Shown: positions 13,475-21,268, counted from the first letter of the stretch. The stretch: DNA of 34,252 nucleotides from JAPLST01 sp964397565 (GCA_964397565.1 CAYNJC010000042.1:1-34252); one strand, 5' to 3'. The notes: a model not told the origin generated them from the letters alone. Made by a program: numbers and translations.

Positions 13475-14314
13475 TTACAGCAGCCGCACGGGCACGCCGT
13501 GCGCCTGCAAATATTGCTTGGCGTCGCGGATGCGGCATTCACGAAAATGAAACATGGTGGCGGCCAGGACGGCATCCGCGCCGCCGGTCGTCACGGCCTC
13601 AAGAAAGTGGGCAAAGGTACCGGCGCCGCCCGAGGCGATCAGCGGAATCGTCGTGGCGGTGCTGACGGCGTGCAGCAAGGCCAGGTCATAGCCAGCCTTG
13701 GTGCCGTCGGCATCCATGCTGGTCAGCAGCAGTTCGCCGGCGCCGCGCTGTTCGACATACCGCGCCCACTTGAGGGCGTCAATGCCGGTCGGCGTGCGCC
13801 CGCCATGCACGTACACTTCCCAGGCCGACTGGGCATCCAGCGCGACCGGCGTGATGTCCCAGGTCGGGCGCCAGGCGTGCGCTTCGGTTGTATTGACGGG
13901 CGTGTCCTTGCGGCAATGGCGCGCGTCAATGGCCACGACAATGCACTGCGCGCCAAAGCAGGCGGCACCGTCTTCGATGAGCTGCGGGCGCTGCACCGCG
14001 GCGGTATTGATGGAAATCTTGTCCGCACCGGCGTGCAGCAGGCTGCGCATGTCCTCGACCGTGCGAATGCCACCGCCGACGGTCAGCGGCATGAAGCACT
14101 GCGCCGCGGTGCGCTGCACCACATCCACCAAGGTGTCGCGGCCTTCGTGCGAGGCGGTGATGTCGAGGAACACCAGTTCATCGGCGCCTTCCGCGTCATA
14201 AAAGCGGGCATGCTCGACTGGATCGCCGGCATCGCGCAATTCCAGAAAATTGACGCCTTTGACGACCCGGCCGGCTTTCACGTCAAGACAAGGAATGATG
14301 CGGCGCGAGAGCAT
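13475..14314 (-). CDS. hisF: Imidazole glycerol phosphate synthase cyclase subunit HisF
   Basis: HisF is the (beta/alpha)8 cyclase that, with the HisH glutaminase, makes IGP and AICAR in histidine biosynthesis. Seen: MLSRRIIPCLDVKAGRVVKG with catalytic Asp11, LTVGGGIRTVEDM with the phosphate loop near residue 80, VVAIDA with the second catalytic Asp at 130, HGGRTPTG near 170, and LIASGGAGTFAHF near 225. At 279 residues it is some 20-25 longer than typical HisF (about 255). The extra part lies at about residues 134-162 (RKDTPVNTTEAHAWRP and onward), just before WEVYVHGGRTPTG. HisH and HisA are not in the window. It follows fmdB and rng on the same strand but is separated by a 96-base repeat-filled gap with no Shine-Dalgarno. 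Confidence 0.96.
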   Translation of the reverse strand: MLSRRIIPCLDVKAGRVVKGVNFLELRDAGDPVEHARFYDAEGADELVFLDITASHEGRDTLVDVVQRTAAQCFMPLTVGGGIRTVEDMRSLLHAGADKISINTAAVQRPQLIEDGAACFGAQCIVVAIDARHCRKDTPVNTTEAHAWRPTWDITPVALDAQSAWEVYVHGGRTPTGIDALKWARYVEQRGAGELLLTSMDADGTKAGYDLALLHAVSTATTIPLIASGGAGTFAHFLEAVTTGGADAVLAATMFHFRECRIRDAKQYLQAHGVPVRLL

Positions 14315-14320
14315 GGGGGA

Positions 14321-14400
14321 TTTACAGACTACAAATTACAGTTGACAATTTGAGATTTGAGATTGGGCACAGCCAACCGAAAACTGAAAACTGAAAACCG
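14321..14400 (-). repeat. Repeat-filled leader between fmdB and hisF
   Basis: Two microrepeats almost fill the 96-base gap: TTTACAGACTACAAATTACAG with TTTGAGATTTGAG words (14321-14363), and CGAAAACTGAAAACTGAAAA (14378-14397) with a short tail. On the hisF sense strand the second reads GGTTTTCAGTTTTCAG, kin to 9928-9944. Confidence 0.65.
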
Positions 14401-14410
14401 AGAGGTTGCA

Positions 14411-14827
14411 TCACCGTTTTCTCTTGGCAGCCGAGGAAGAGCATTTTTTGCCGGCATCCGCGTTGGATGAGCTGGACGGAGTGGACGGGGTGGACGGAGT
14501 GGACGGGAGGGTGGATGAGTTGGATGAGCTGGATGAGCTCGCGGTGCTGGGCGCGCTGGTCGATGTGCCGGTGCTGGCGGCGCCGGCACCCGGTTTTTCG
14601 GTGGGCTTTTCGGCGGGTCTGTCCGGTGCTTTGCTGCTGACCGGTTTGCGCTTGTAGTCGGTTTCGTAAAAGCCGGAGCCCTTGAAAATAATGCCGGCGC
14701 CGGTGCCGATCAAGCGCTTGATGCGCCCGCCGCATTGCGGGCATTTCTTGAGCGGCTTGTCCATGATTGATTGAAATTCCTCGAACAAGTGCTGGCAGGC
14801 AGTGCAGCGGTACTCATAGGTCGGCAT
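14411..14827 (-). CDS. FmdB-family zinc-ribbon protein with a Ser/Thr/Pro-rich tail
   Basis: A 138-residue protein starting MPTYEYRCTACQHLFEEFQS, the FmdB/CxxC regulatory-protein motif, with zinc-binding pairs C8-x2-C11 and C29-x2-C32. The conserved IFKGSGFYETDYK segment ends the domain near residue 60. The remaining roughly 78 residues are low complexity: a Pro/Glu/Lys linker (residues 64-80), then Ser/Thr/Ala/Pro runs encoded by a degenerate GGACGGAGT repeat, and a basic end (AAKRKR). FmdB-type proteins often have disordered tails, but here the tail clearly derives from repeat expansion. It lies six bases after the rng stop, so it is probably in the thpR-DUF2344-rng operon. Function unknown; a nucleic-acid-related role is only a guess. 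Confidence 0.88.
   Translation of the reverse strand: MPTYEYRCTACQHLFEEFQSIMDKPLKKCPQCGGRIKRLIGTGAGIIFKGSGFYETDYKRKPVSSKAPDRPAEKPTEKPGAGAASTGTSTSAPSTASSSSSSNSSTLPSTPSTPSTPSSSSNADAGKKCSSSAAKRKR
14465..14540 (-). repeat. TGGACGGAG tandem repeat inside fmdB
   Basis: Degenerate copies of a 9-base unit (TGGACGGAG, TGGACGGGG, TGGACGGAG, TGGACGGGA) followed by TGGATGAGC/T units. Because the period is a multiple of three, the frame stays open and encodes Ser-Thr-Pro and Ser-Ser runs. The unit resembles the intercistronic repeat at 27081-27125. Confidence 0.75.
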
Positions 14828-14833
14828 AAGCGG

Positions 14834-16354
14834 TCAGCGGGTGGTTTCGAAAATTTTTCCGGTTTTGTGGTCGCAAATCGAAAAGTCCTCAATGTGAAAT
14901 TTCTCGTTGCAGCAGATGGTGAAATGGGCATGGTATTTTTCCTCGAGATTGCGCAATAGGACGATGTTTTCACGCAACTGTTCCATCACCATCGGCTGCA
15001 TTTCGATGCGCAGGTCGCGTTCCGGGCGCTGCACCAGCAGGGACTTGACGGCGCGCTGCACGTCAATGCAGGCGCTCACCAGGGATTTGACCGTGCCGCG
15101 CCCTTTGCAGTACGGGCAGGTGTCATAGACGGCATCGCTGATCGATTCCTTGACGCGTTGGCGGGTCATCTCGACCAGGCCGAATTCGCTGATCGGCAGA
15201 ATGCTGTTCTTGGCTTTGTCTTTCTTGAGCGCGGTTTGCAGGCGGGTCAGCACTTCGCGCTGATTCTGTTTGCCGCGCATGTCGATGAAGTCAATCACGA
15301 CCAGGCCGCCGATGTTGCGCAGGCGCAACTGGCGGGCGACTTCGTCGGCCGCCTCGAGGTTGGTCTTGGTGACGGTGTCCTCCAGATTTTCGGACGAGAC
15401 GTGCCGGCCGGAATTGACATCAATCGCAATCATCGCCTCGGTTTCATCAATCACGATGTAGCCGCCACACTTGAGCCAGACCTTGCGGCGGAAGGCGCGG
15501 TCAATGTCCTTTTGCACGTCCCACTTTTCAAAGAGCGGCACTTTGCCATCATAGAGCATGATCTCGCGCCCCGCGTCGGGCACCAGCCGGCCGACGAACT
15601 CCATCACGCGCTTGTACTCCTCGCGCGAGTTGATGGCAATCCGCGCAATGCCTTCGGAAAAGCTGTCGCGAATCATGCGCAAGACCAAGTCAAGCTCCTC
15701 GTGCAGCAGCGCCGGTGCCGGCAGTTGTTCGTTTTTGGCGCTGATCTCCCGCCATACATTCAGCAGGTACAAGGCGTCGTTGTGAAACTCCTTGGGGGTG
15801 CATCCCTCGCCGGCCGTGCGCACGATCAAGCCGCCACCCTCGGGCAGTTGCACTTCGTTGGCCAACTGGCGCAGGCGTTTGCGCTCTTCCGTATTCATGA
15901 TTTTGCGCGAGATCGAAATCTGCTTTTCAAAGGGGAGCAGCACCAGGAAGCGGCCGGGAATGCTGATGCAGGAGGTCAGGCGCACGCCCTTGGTGCCGAG
16001 TGGCTCTTTGATCACCTGGGTGATGATCGTCTGACCTTCTTTCAGCAGGTCGGTTATCTGGCGGTCGCACGCGGCGCTGGCCGGCCGTTCGTCACCCTCA
16101 CCGGCCTCGCCGGCCTCGGCCAATCTGACGTCCACATCATCACTGTGCAGGAAGCCGTTTTTCTCGAGACCAATGTCGACAAACGCGGCTTGAATGCCGG
16201 AGAGAACATTGGTGACGGTGCCTTTGTAAATGTGGCCAATTTGGCATTTGACGCCGGGGCGCTCGATGAAATATTCTTCGAGGATGCGGTCATCAACGAC
16301 GGCAACCCGCCGTTCTTGCGCTTCTTGCGCATCAATCAGGATTTCGCGTTCCAT
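14834..16354 (-). CDS. rng: Ribonuclease G/E family endoribonuclease
   Basis: A 506-residue enzyme close in length to RNase G (about 490), without the long C-terminal scaffold of RNase E. It processes rRNA and mRNA 5' ends. Visible: an N-terminal S1 domain (about residues 36-130, GHIYKGTVTNVLSGIQAAFVD) with an acidic insert near 75-95, 5'-sensor and RNase H-like parts, the catalytic aspartates in MIAIDVNSG (D312) and VVIDFIDM (D355), and the zinc-link YDTCPYCKGRG that joins subunits into dimers. ATG 16354 has GGAG five bases upstream and overlaps the 3' end of the DUF2344 gene by 23 nt, which implies translational coupling. Confidence 0.95.
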   Translation of the reverse strand: MEREILIDAQEAQERRVAVVDDRILEEYFIERPGVKCQIGHIYKGTVTNVLSGIQAAFVDIGLEKNGFLHSDDVDVRLAEAGEAGEGDERPASAACDRQITDLLKEGQTIITQVIKEPLGTKGVRLTSCISIPGRFLVLLPFEKQISISRKIMNTEERKRLRQLANEVQLPEGGGLIVRTAGEGCTPKEFHNDALYLLNVWREISAKNEQLPAPALLHEELDLVLRMIRDSFSEGIARIAINSREEYKRVMEFVGRLVPDAGREIMLYDGKVPLFEKWDVQKDIDRAFRRKVWLKCGGYIVIDETEAMIAIDVNSGRHVSSENLEDTVTKTNLEAADEVARQLRLRNIGGLVVIDFIDMRGKQNQREVLTRLQTALKKDKAKNSILPISEFGLVEMTRQRVKESISDAVYDTCPYCKGRGTVKSLVSACIDVQRAVKSLLVQRPERDLRIEMQPMVMEQLRENIVLLRNLEEKYHAHFTICCNEKFHIEDFSICDHKTGKIFETTR

Positions 16355-17045
16355 ACAACTCCGCGGAGGTATCGGCGGCCGTCGGTGGCGAGGCCATGCC
16401 GGTGCGTGTGATCGTGAGGCGGCGAATGTTAGCGTCCGACCATCCCGTCAGCAGCGCGAGAACCTCCTGCGGGCGCACGTACAAGTCGGGCGCGAGCGCA
16501 AGGTTGAACTGCAGCATGGGCGGGGCCCAGTGCAGCTCAAAGATTCCCGGACGCAGATTCACGTCGCGTGTGCCCGCGCCGGTGGTGCGCGTCAGCGGCA
16601 GCGTCGCGCGCGCTAGCAGCGCGGCAATGGCCGCCGTGGGCGCCGGCGCAGCGGCCGGCCACGCACAGGCATAGCGGGCGCGGCGCACAGCGGCGCTGAT
16701 CGCCGGTGTGCCGGGCGCCAGCAGCTGCGCGGCCACGACGGTTGCCCCGCGCGGCATCTGCGTGCCAAGCGTGGCGACCAGCGCCGTCGGGTCCAGCGCC
16801 GACGTGAGTCTGAGGTCCACATGTTCAGCCGTGCCGGCCATGCCCACGGGGCGCGGCGGGCCAAACGACAATAACGGGTGGGGATGATAGCCCTGGCTGT
16901 AAGCCATGGGCAGGCGGGCACGCCGACATGCCCGTACTAACATCCGTAGCAATTCCTTGTGGGACAGAAAACGTAACCGCCCCACGATTTGATACGTGAT
17001 ACGATAGCAGAAGGTGCACAACGGGGTTGTGCTGTTCACCAACAT
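16332..17045 (-). CDS. DUF2344 (TIGR03936) radical-SAM-linked protein
   Basis: A 237-residue protein of the DUF2344 family. The conserved N-terminus YRITYQIVGRLRFLSHKELL is followed by RMLVRACRRARLPMAYSQGY and HPHPLLSFGPP. In many bacteria this domain is fused to, or adjacent to, a TIGR03960 radical-SAM protein and lies next to RNase G/E. Here the radical-SAM part is absent and only the link domain remains, overlapping rng by 23 nt. The C-terminal half is Ala-rich and variable. Function is not established; the genomic link with RNase G suggests RNA processing or modification. Start ATG 17045, 27 bases after the thpR stop. Confidence 0.85.
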   Translation of the reverse strand: MLVNSTTPLCTFCYRITYQIVGRLRFLSHKELLRMLVRACRRARLPMAYSQGYHPHPLLSFGPPRPVGMAGTAEHVDLRLTSALDPTALVATLGTQMPRGATVVAAQLLAPGTPAISAAVRRARYACAWPAAAPAPTAAIAALLARATLPLTRTTGAGTRDVNLRPGIFELHWAPPMLQFNLALAPDLYVRPQEVLALLTGWSDANIRRLTITRTGMASPPTAADTSAELYGTRNPD

Positions 17046-17072
17046 ACATTCATGCGTGTGCCGGCTATGGCG

Positions 17073-17651
17073 TTACGCCCCGGGCAGCGGCCACTGGCGT
17101 ACGCGCGTGTAGCGCGGACCGGCTGGCGTAAGTTCACTGGCATACAAAACAACCTGCGCAAATTCAGTTGCTCCAAACTGGGCGTGGGCCGCATCCGGCA
17201 GCGCGCGCGTCACGGCCGCCTCGGCCACCGCGGTGCGGTGCGCAAGGCGCGCCAACGTGACATGCGGGGTAAAGCCGCGTTCTTCGCGACCAAATCCGCA
17301 TGCATCCAATGCCTGCAACAAATCGTCGGCGACGGCACAAACCTGCGCCCGTCCGTCGCCCACGCCAGCCCACAGCACACGCGGCAGCGCCAGGGACGGA
17401 AAGCCGCCCAGGCCTTCCAGTGCGCACGTGAACGGCGCATGGCCTTCCAGCGCGGCGTGGACGGCGCAGTCAATGTCGCTTACCATTGTCAACGGCAGCG
17501 TGCCGAAAAATTTGACCGTCAAATGCAGCGCCTCGCGGCGGCACCAGCGCGCGGCGGGCAACAACCGTGCAAGTGCCGGCTTCACCGCCAGCAGTCGAGT
17601 GCAGACCTGCTCTTCCAGATCAAAAGCAAGAAACAGCCGCGCGTGGTGCAC
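17073..17651 (-). CDS. thpR: RNA 2',3'-cyclic phosphodiesterase (2H superfamily)
   Basis: A 192-residue 2H phosphoesterase that opens 2',3'-cyclic phosphate ends of RNA. Both catalytic HxTx motifs are present: HLTVKFFG near residue 43 and HVTLAR near 130. The usual N-terminus RLFLAFDL and the C-terminal YTRVRQWPLP are also recognisable. The open frame extends to 17897, but a near-consensus promoter at 17721-17750 lies inside that extension, so the start must be downstream. GTG 17651, just before HHARLFLAFDL, gives the family's normal length; an in-frame TTG at 17714 is the alternative. It heads the likely thpR-DUF2344-rng-fmdB operon, all RNA-related or uncharacterised. Confidence 0.9.
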   Translation of the reverse strand: MHHARLFLAFDLEEQVCTRLLAVKPALARLLPAARWCRREALHLTVKFFGTLPLTMVSDIDCAVHAALEGHAPFTCALEGLGGFPSLALPRVLWAGVGDGRAQVCAVADDLLQALDACGFGREERGFTPHVTLARLAHRTAVAEAAVTRALPDAAHAQFGATEFAQVVLYASELTPAGPRYTRVRQWPLPGA

Positions 17652-17720
17652 TTCGGCCTGTGGTTCAGCACGCCCACCGGCCCGCGCCGGCCTGCGTTTG
17701 TTACAAGCTACCAAGCGGTT

Positions 17721-17750
17721 ATTATAGCGATTGTCCACCCGTTCTGTCAA
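17721..17750 (-). promoter_or_regulatory. Near-consensus sigma-70 promoter for the thpR operon
   Basis: On the minus strand TTGACA (17745-17750) and TATAAT (17721-17726) are both perfect and are separated by 18 bases. The predicted start is near 17714, about 60 nt upstream of GTG 17651. Confidence 0.85.
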
Positions 17751-17865
17751 TGGCATAGTGCCCAACGCGAAAATGCCGCCATAAAGAAACCAAGCGCAGC
17801 GGCGGGCAACACGGTGGCCGCATCCTAACCCTCCAGCGGAAATTTCAATGCGGCAACTCGGCCAC

Positions 17866-17894
17866 TTGCGTCCCCGCGGCGCGTTTCGTATAAT
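17866..17894 (+). promoter_or_regulatory. Promoter for the parA operon
   Basis: TTGCGT (17866-17871), a 17-base spacer and a perfect TATAAT (17889-17894). Transcription would start near 17901, 24 nt before the parA ATG. It is divergent from the thpR promoter 116 bases away. Confidence 0.7.
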
Positions 17895-17924
17895 CAAACT
17901 TCTGAACTTGCAGCCCTAAAACTA

Positions 17925-18773
17925 ATGACCACAAACACCGGACATACACGCACTGCCGGCGCGCGGCCCGCCCGCAACGGCCCGTGCTACATCGCCATCG
18001 CCAACCAGAAGGGCGGCGTCGGCAAAACCACCACGGTGCTGAACCTCGGCGCCGCGCTGGCGTTGCGCGGCTATCAGACACTGGTGGTCGACCTCGATCT
18101 GCAGGCAAATTTGACCCATTGCCTGCACGGGCCCCTGCCGGAGGGCGCACCCAACATGGGTGAGGTTATTCTGGATGAAGCGCCGATCACGGATATACTG
18201 GTGCCCACCAGCACGGACAATTTGGTGCTGGCGCCGGCCGGCGAAAGCATGGCCAATCTGGAAATCAATTTGGCAGCGGCGATCGGGCGCGAACAGGCCT
18301 TGCGCAGCGCCTTTGCCCATCCCGCCCTGCAGGATTTTGATTTTGTCTTGATGGACAATCCGCCCTACTTGAGCTTGGTGACGATCAATTCATTGGTGGC
18401 CGCCGCGCAGGTGCTGATGCCGGTCAGTTGCGAATATCTGCCGATGCTGGGCCTGAAATGGCTGTTGAAGACGGTCGAGCGCGTGCGCGCGCGCCTGCAT
18501 CCCGACTTGGGCATCCTCGGCTATTTGCTGACCATGTACGACTTGCGCATCGGCATCACGACCGAGGTCGAGGAGATCCTGCGCGAACAGTTTGGCGCGG
18601 CGGTCTTCAACACGGTCGTGCGGATCAACGCGCGCCACAAGTCCGCGCCGGCCGAGCACCAGACCATTTTCCAATATGAACACAGTGCGCACGGGCGCGG
18701 CACGGAAGATCACGTTAATTTGGCGCAGGAAGTGTTGAAACGCCTGCACCTGCCGCCGCGCAAGCGCGCTTGA
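17925..18773 (+). CDS. parA: ParA/Soj-family partition ATPase (orphan)
   Basis: A 282-residue deviant Walker-type ATPase. After a basic 20-residue N-terminus, YIAIANQKGGVGKTTT (Walker A near residue 29) is followed by TLVVDLDLQANLT, where most ParA proteins have DxDPQ, and by FVLMDNPPYLSLVTINSL (Walker B/switch). ParA proteins bind DNA as ATP dimers and move cargo such as chromosomes, plasmids or protein clusters. No parB follows. Instead a small helix-rich gene follows after 24 bases, then a methyltransferase. The protein may therefore position a non-DNA cargo or work with the small partner as a ParA/RHH pair. ATG 17925 lies 30 bases after a good -10. Confidence 0.88.
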   Translation: MTTNTGHTRTAGARPARNGPCYIAIANQKGGVGKTTTVLNLGAALALRGYQTLVVDLDLQANLTHCLHGPLPEGAPNMGEVILDEAPITDILVPTSTDNLVLAPAGESMANLEINLAAAIGREQALRSAFAHPALQDFDFVLMDNPPYLSLVTINSLVAAAQVLMPVSCEYLPMLGLKWLLKTVERVRARLHPDLGILGYLLTMYDLRIGITTEVEEILREQFGAAVFNTVVRINARHKSAPAEHQTIFQYEHSAHGRGTEDHVNLAQEVLKRLHLPPRKRA

Positions 18774-18797
18774 TTATCAGGCCATTCGGGAGGCCCC

Positions 18798-19157
18798 ATG
18801 CCACTCAACAAAGTGAAAGTCCGCAAGAGTCTGTTTGATAGCGCACCGCCCAGCGCCACGCCCGCACCGGCGCCCGCGACACCCATGCCGGCGGCGGCAC
18901 CGCCCGCGGCCCACGTGCCGAAATTCATGACCTTCGATGCCAAACTCTCAATCCTGCTCTCCGGCGAGCAGCTCGATTACCTTGAGAAATTCGTCAAAGA
19001 AGTGCTCAAGCACCGCCGCACCAAGAAAGAGCGCATCACGAAAAACACCGTCTTGCGCTGCTTGGTGGATTTGCTGCGCGCGCTGCCACTCGCGCTCACC
19101 GATATTCCCGATGAAGACGAACTGCGCCGCCGCCTCCTGGCCGTGGTGCGCAAGTAA
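18798..19157 (+). CDS. Small ParA-linked protein, ribbon-helix-helix-like
   Basis: A 119-residue protein with GGGAGG six bases upstream of the ATG. Residues 1-45 are a basic start (NKVKVRKSLF) and a Pro/Ala-rich linker. Residues 47-115 form a folded part: KLSILLSGEQLDYLEKFVKE, HRRTKKERITKNTVLRCLVD, and an acidic-basic end (DEDELRRRLLAVVRK). A short strand followed by two helices with a basic turn fits a ribbon-helix-helix-type DNA-binding protein, the usual partner of ParA in small partition systems. The fold is inferred from pattern only. The flexible N-terminal arm could stimulate the ParA ATPase, as in known centromere-binding partners. Confidence 0.6.
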   Translation: MPLNKVKVRKSLFDSAPPSATPAPAPATPMPAAAPPAAHVPKFMTFDAKLSILLSGEQLDYLEKFVKEVLKHRRTKKERITKNTVLRCLVDLLRALPLALTDIPDEDELRRRLLAVVRK

Positions 19158-19170
19158 CCGCGCCATCATT

Positions 19171-19887
19171 ATGCGAAAGGAGACGAGAGCTTTTGTCGAG
19201 TGTCTGGCGCGCAGCATGGCGCTGCCGGAACCCATTGTCGAAATTGGCGCGCTGCAAATCGAAGGCCAGGAAAAGTACGCCGACCTGCGCCCGTTCTTCC
19301 CCAACCAGCAGTTCATCGGCTGCGACATGCGCGCAGGCCAGGGCGTGGACCGCATCGAAAACTTGCACGGACTGACCTTCGCGGATGGCGCGCTTGGCAC
19401 GCTGATCATGCTGGACACGCTCGAACATGTGCAGTATCCGTTCAAAGCCATGAGCGAAGTAAGGCGCGTCATGAAACCGGGCGGCGTCGTGCTGATGACC
19501 TCGGTCATGCTCTGTCCGATTCACGCCTATCCATCGGACTACTGGCGCTTCACGCCCGAGGCCTTCAAAGTACTGCTCGAGCCGTTTGAGACGCGCTGGG
19601 TGTTCTCCGACCGGCCGGCCTTGTTCCCGCGCTCGGTCTATGGCGTCGGCATCAATGGCGCGGCTGATGCCGCCACGGCGCAACGCGTGGCCGACGCGGT
19701 GCAGCGCGATGTCGTGCAACGTTTCTTTGGCGAGGAGGCCATGTCGGTCATCACCGTGGACGGCAATCTGGTGACGGTGACGCGCCGCAAAGTGCGCGGG
19801 CGCGTGTTGTTCGCCTTGCGCGCGCTCGAACTGGCGCGGCAGCGCCTGCGCCGCACCTGGAAACGCATGCTCGGCCGCGGCAAATGA
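19171..19887 (+). CDS. SAM-dependent methyltransferase (class I, type 11-like)
   Basis: A 238-residue class I methyltransferase-like protein. Motif I is VEIGALQIEG, the acidic loop is FIGCDMRAGQGVDRIENL, motif II/III is GTLIMLDTLEHVQYP, followed by VRRVMKPGGVVLMTS, as in methyltransferase type 11 proteins. An IHAYPSDYWRFTPEAF segment, common in methyltransferases of glycan clusters, follows. The C-terminus is strongly basic. ATG 19171 lies 13 bases after the RHH-like gene, so co-transcription with parA is likely. A frame starting at 18937 would overlap the previous gene and is not credible. Substrate unknown. Confidence 0.8.
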   Translation: MRKETRAFVECLARSMALPEPIVEIGALQIEGQEKYADLRPFFPNQQFIGCDMRAGQGVDRIENLHGLTFADGALGTLIMLDTLEHVQYPFKAMSEVRRVMKPGGVVLMTSVMLCPIHAYPSDYWRFTPEAFKVLLEPFETRWVFSDRPALFPRSVYGVGINGAADAATAQRVADAVQRDVVQRFFGEEAMSVITVDGNLVTVTRRKVRGRVLFALRALELARQRLRRTWKRMLGRGK

Positions 19888-19965
19888 CGCCGCTGCTATA
19901 AAAATGAATTGCCGCAAAACCATTTTTCTCTGCAACCCGAATCCCGCAGCACCTCAGATACTATG

Positions 19966-20074
19966 GCCACCAAGACACGAAGACACGAAGAAGAGGCAGC
20001 ATGAAGAACTTGTTGTTGTGCAACCGCAGCAAGCTGCGCATAGCCAATAGTATGGTCTGCGTTTTCTTCGTGGC
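19966..20074. repeat. CACGAAG repeat element with inverted ends
   Basis: GCCACCAAGACACGAAGACA starts at 19966 and continues to 19993. CACGAAGAA (19984-19992) has its exact reverse complement TTCTTCGTG at 20064-20072, and the element ends GTGGC at 20070-20074, mirroring the GCCAC at its start. The plan resembles the element at 2547-2663. An open frame at 20001-20201 with a signal-like N-terminus overlaps it and is probably spurious. Confidence 0.55.
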
Positions 20075-20097
20075 AAACTTCTCTGCCGCTGTCCTGA

Positions 20098-20116
20098 ATC
20101 CCGCCTGTGGCGGGAT
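20098..20116. repeat. ATCCCGCC hairpin repeat
   Basis: ATCCCGCC (20098-20105) and GGCGGGAT (20109-20116) form a perfect 8-bp stem with a 3-nt loop. GGCGGGATCC recurs directly afterwards at 20127-20136. It may serve as a terminator-like or REP-like element after the methyltransferase gene; no T-run is seen. Confidence 0.5.
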
Positions 20117-20232
20117 CCACGCCGCTGGCGGGATCCGCGCCGATGGCGACTCCAAGCAGCTCCCAAGCCAGCTCCAAGCAGCCCTGAACCATGTCTGGTG
20201 AAGTGAAACATAATGAAGGCTACATGCTGACC

Positions 20233-20266
20233 ACTCATCATTCATCACTCATCATTCATCATTTTT
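20233..20266. repeat. 14-bp perfect tandem repeat (ACTCATCATTCATC)
   Basis: Two identical 14-base copies (20233-20246, 20247-20260) followed by ATTTTT, just 17 bases before the GT2 start. No ribosome-binding site is visible between the repeat and the gene. Confidence 0.75.
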
Positions 20267-20283
20267 CCTGACCCCTGGCTGCC

Positions 20284-21171
20284 ATGCGCGCTTCCATCAT
20301 CCTCCCACTCTACAACGGCGCGGCATTCATCGCCGAGACGCTTGCGTCACTCGCTGCACAAACGCTGCAGGATGCCGAGCTGATTGTGGTCAACGATGGC
20401 AGCACGGACAATTCCCCAGAGCTTGTTGAAGAAATCTGCAGGAATTCCACTGTGCCGATTCTGCAATCCTTACGCTTGATTACCCAGGCAAATCAAGGCG
20501 TGGCCGCCGCGCGCAACGCCGGCATTGCCGCCGCGCGCGCCGCGTGGGTTGCGCTGATCGACCAGGATGATCTCTGGCTGCCGCACAAGCTCGAACGCCA
20601 ATGGCAGGCGGTCTCCGCCGCGCCGCAGGCCGTCTGGCACTATTCCGCCTTCACCCGTTTTTACGCCAGTGGCCGCGACGTGCATAAAATCAACGGCAGC
20701 GCCGACCGAGTCGAAACCCTGCGCCGCCTCGTCGCCGGCGAGTTGTTCATTCCGCCGGCGACGGCGCTGGTGCGCACGGATATCTGCCGCACGGTCGGCG
20801 GCTTTGACTCGACCATTATTCCGAGTGATGATTGGGATTTCTTCTTGAAGCTGGCAGAGCAGCACGAGCTGGCCTACACGCCGGAGTGCTTGGTGCGCTT
20901 TCGTTCGCATCCGACCTCGACCGGCAAACGTCAGCGCCGGCGCATCTTCAAAATGCAGGAACAAGTGCTGCAGCGCCACGCGCCGCGCGTCGCCGCCGTC
21001 GTGCCGGCGCGCATGATCAAACACCGTTTTGCCAATATTTATTGGCATCTTGGGCGGGAAGCCGCGGATGAGGGCGACGCCGCCGCTGCGCGCGCCCTGT
21101 TCCGTCGCGCGTTGCGCCTGCATCCCACCCGCATCAAACTCTGGCGCAGTCTGCTGACGAGTCTTGTGTAG
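20284..21171 (+). CDS. GT2 family glycosyltransferase
   Basis: A 295-residue GT-A enzyme of family GT2. Motifs: MRASIILPLYNGAAFI at the start, LIVVNDGSTDNS near residue 35, ITQANQGVAAARNAGI near 62, and the metal-binding VALIDQDDLWLPHK near 90. FDSTIIPSDDWDFFLKLA near 180 contributes the second acidic motif. The last 50 residues (DEGDAAAARALFRRALRLHP) look like a single TPR-like hairpin. Such proteins add sugars to cell-surface glycans; donor and acceptor cannot be read from the sequence. ATG 20284 is used although no Shine-Dalgarno is seen. A hairpin at 21248-21268 follows. Confidence 0.88.
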   Translation: MRASIILPLYNGAAFIAETLASLAAQTLQDAELIVVNDGSTDNSPELVEEICRNSTVPILQSLRLITQANQGVAAARNAGIAAARAAWVALIDQDDLWLPHKLERQWQAVSAAPQAVWHYSAFTRFYASGRDVHKINGSADRVETLRRLVAGELFIPPATALVRTDICRTVGGFDSTIIPSDDWDFFLKLAEQHELAYTPECLVRFRSHPTSTGKRQRRRIFKMQEQVLQRHAPRVAAVVPARMIKHRFANIYWHLGREAADEGDAAAARALFRRALRLHPTRIKLWRSLLTSLV

Positions 21172-21247
21172 TGCCTGGCTGATTGTTTTGCCAGGCGATC
21201 TTGTATGCGTAGCCGGAACCAGGCCTTCGCAAGTTCCGGCGACGCCC

Positions 21248-21268
21248 CCCACGCCCTTGCGGCGTGGG
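21248..21268 (+). terminator. Hairpin after the GT2 gene
   Basis: CCCACGCC (21248-21255) and GGCGTGGG (21261-21268) form a perfect 8-bp stem with a 5-nt loop, 77 bases after the GT2 stop and 33 bases before the next start. There is no T-run, so efficiency is uncertain. Confidence 0.5.

Noticed and set aside
13499..14353. Long plus-strand open frames opposite hisF, rng, hcp and the CotH gene
   Set aside because: They are antisense shadows caused by GC-rich codon bias; no recognisable motifs and no ribosome-binding sites.
17652..17897. N-terminal extension of ThpR
   Set aside because: It contains a perfect TTGACA-18-TATAAT promoter, and the family begins at RLFLAFDL.
18937..19170. Extended start for the methyltransferase
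   Set aside because: It lies entirely inside the RHH-like gene in another frame.
20001..20201. Small exported protein with a signal-like N-terminus
   Set aside because: It overlaps the inverted CACGAAG element and the ATCCCGCC hairpin repeats; its sequence is explained by repeats and the C-terminal part is low complexity.
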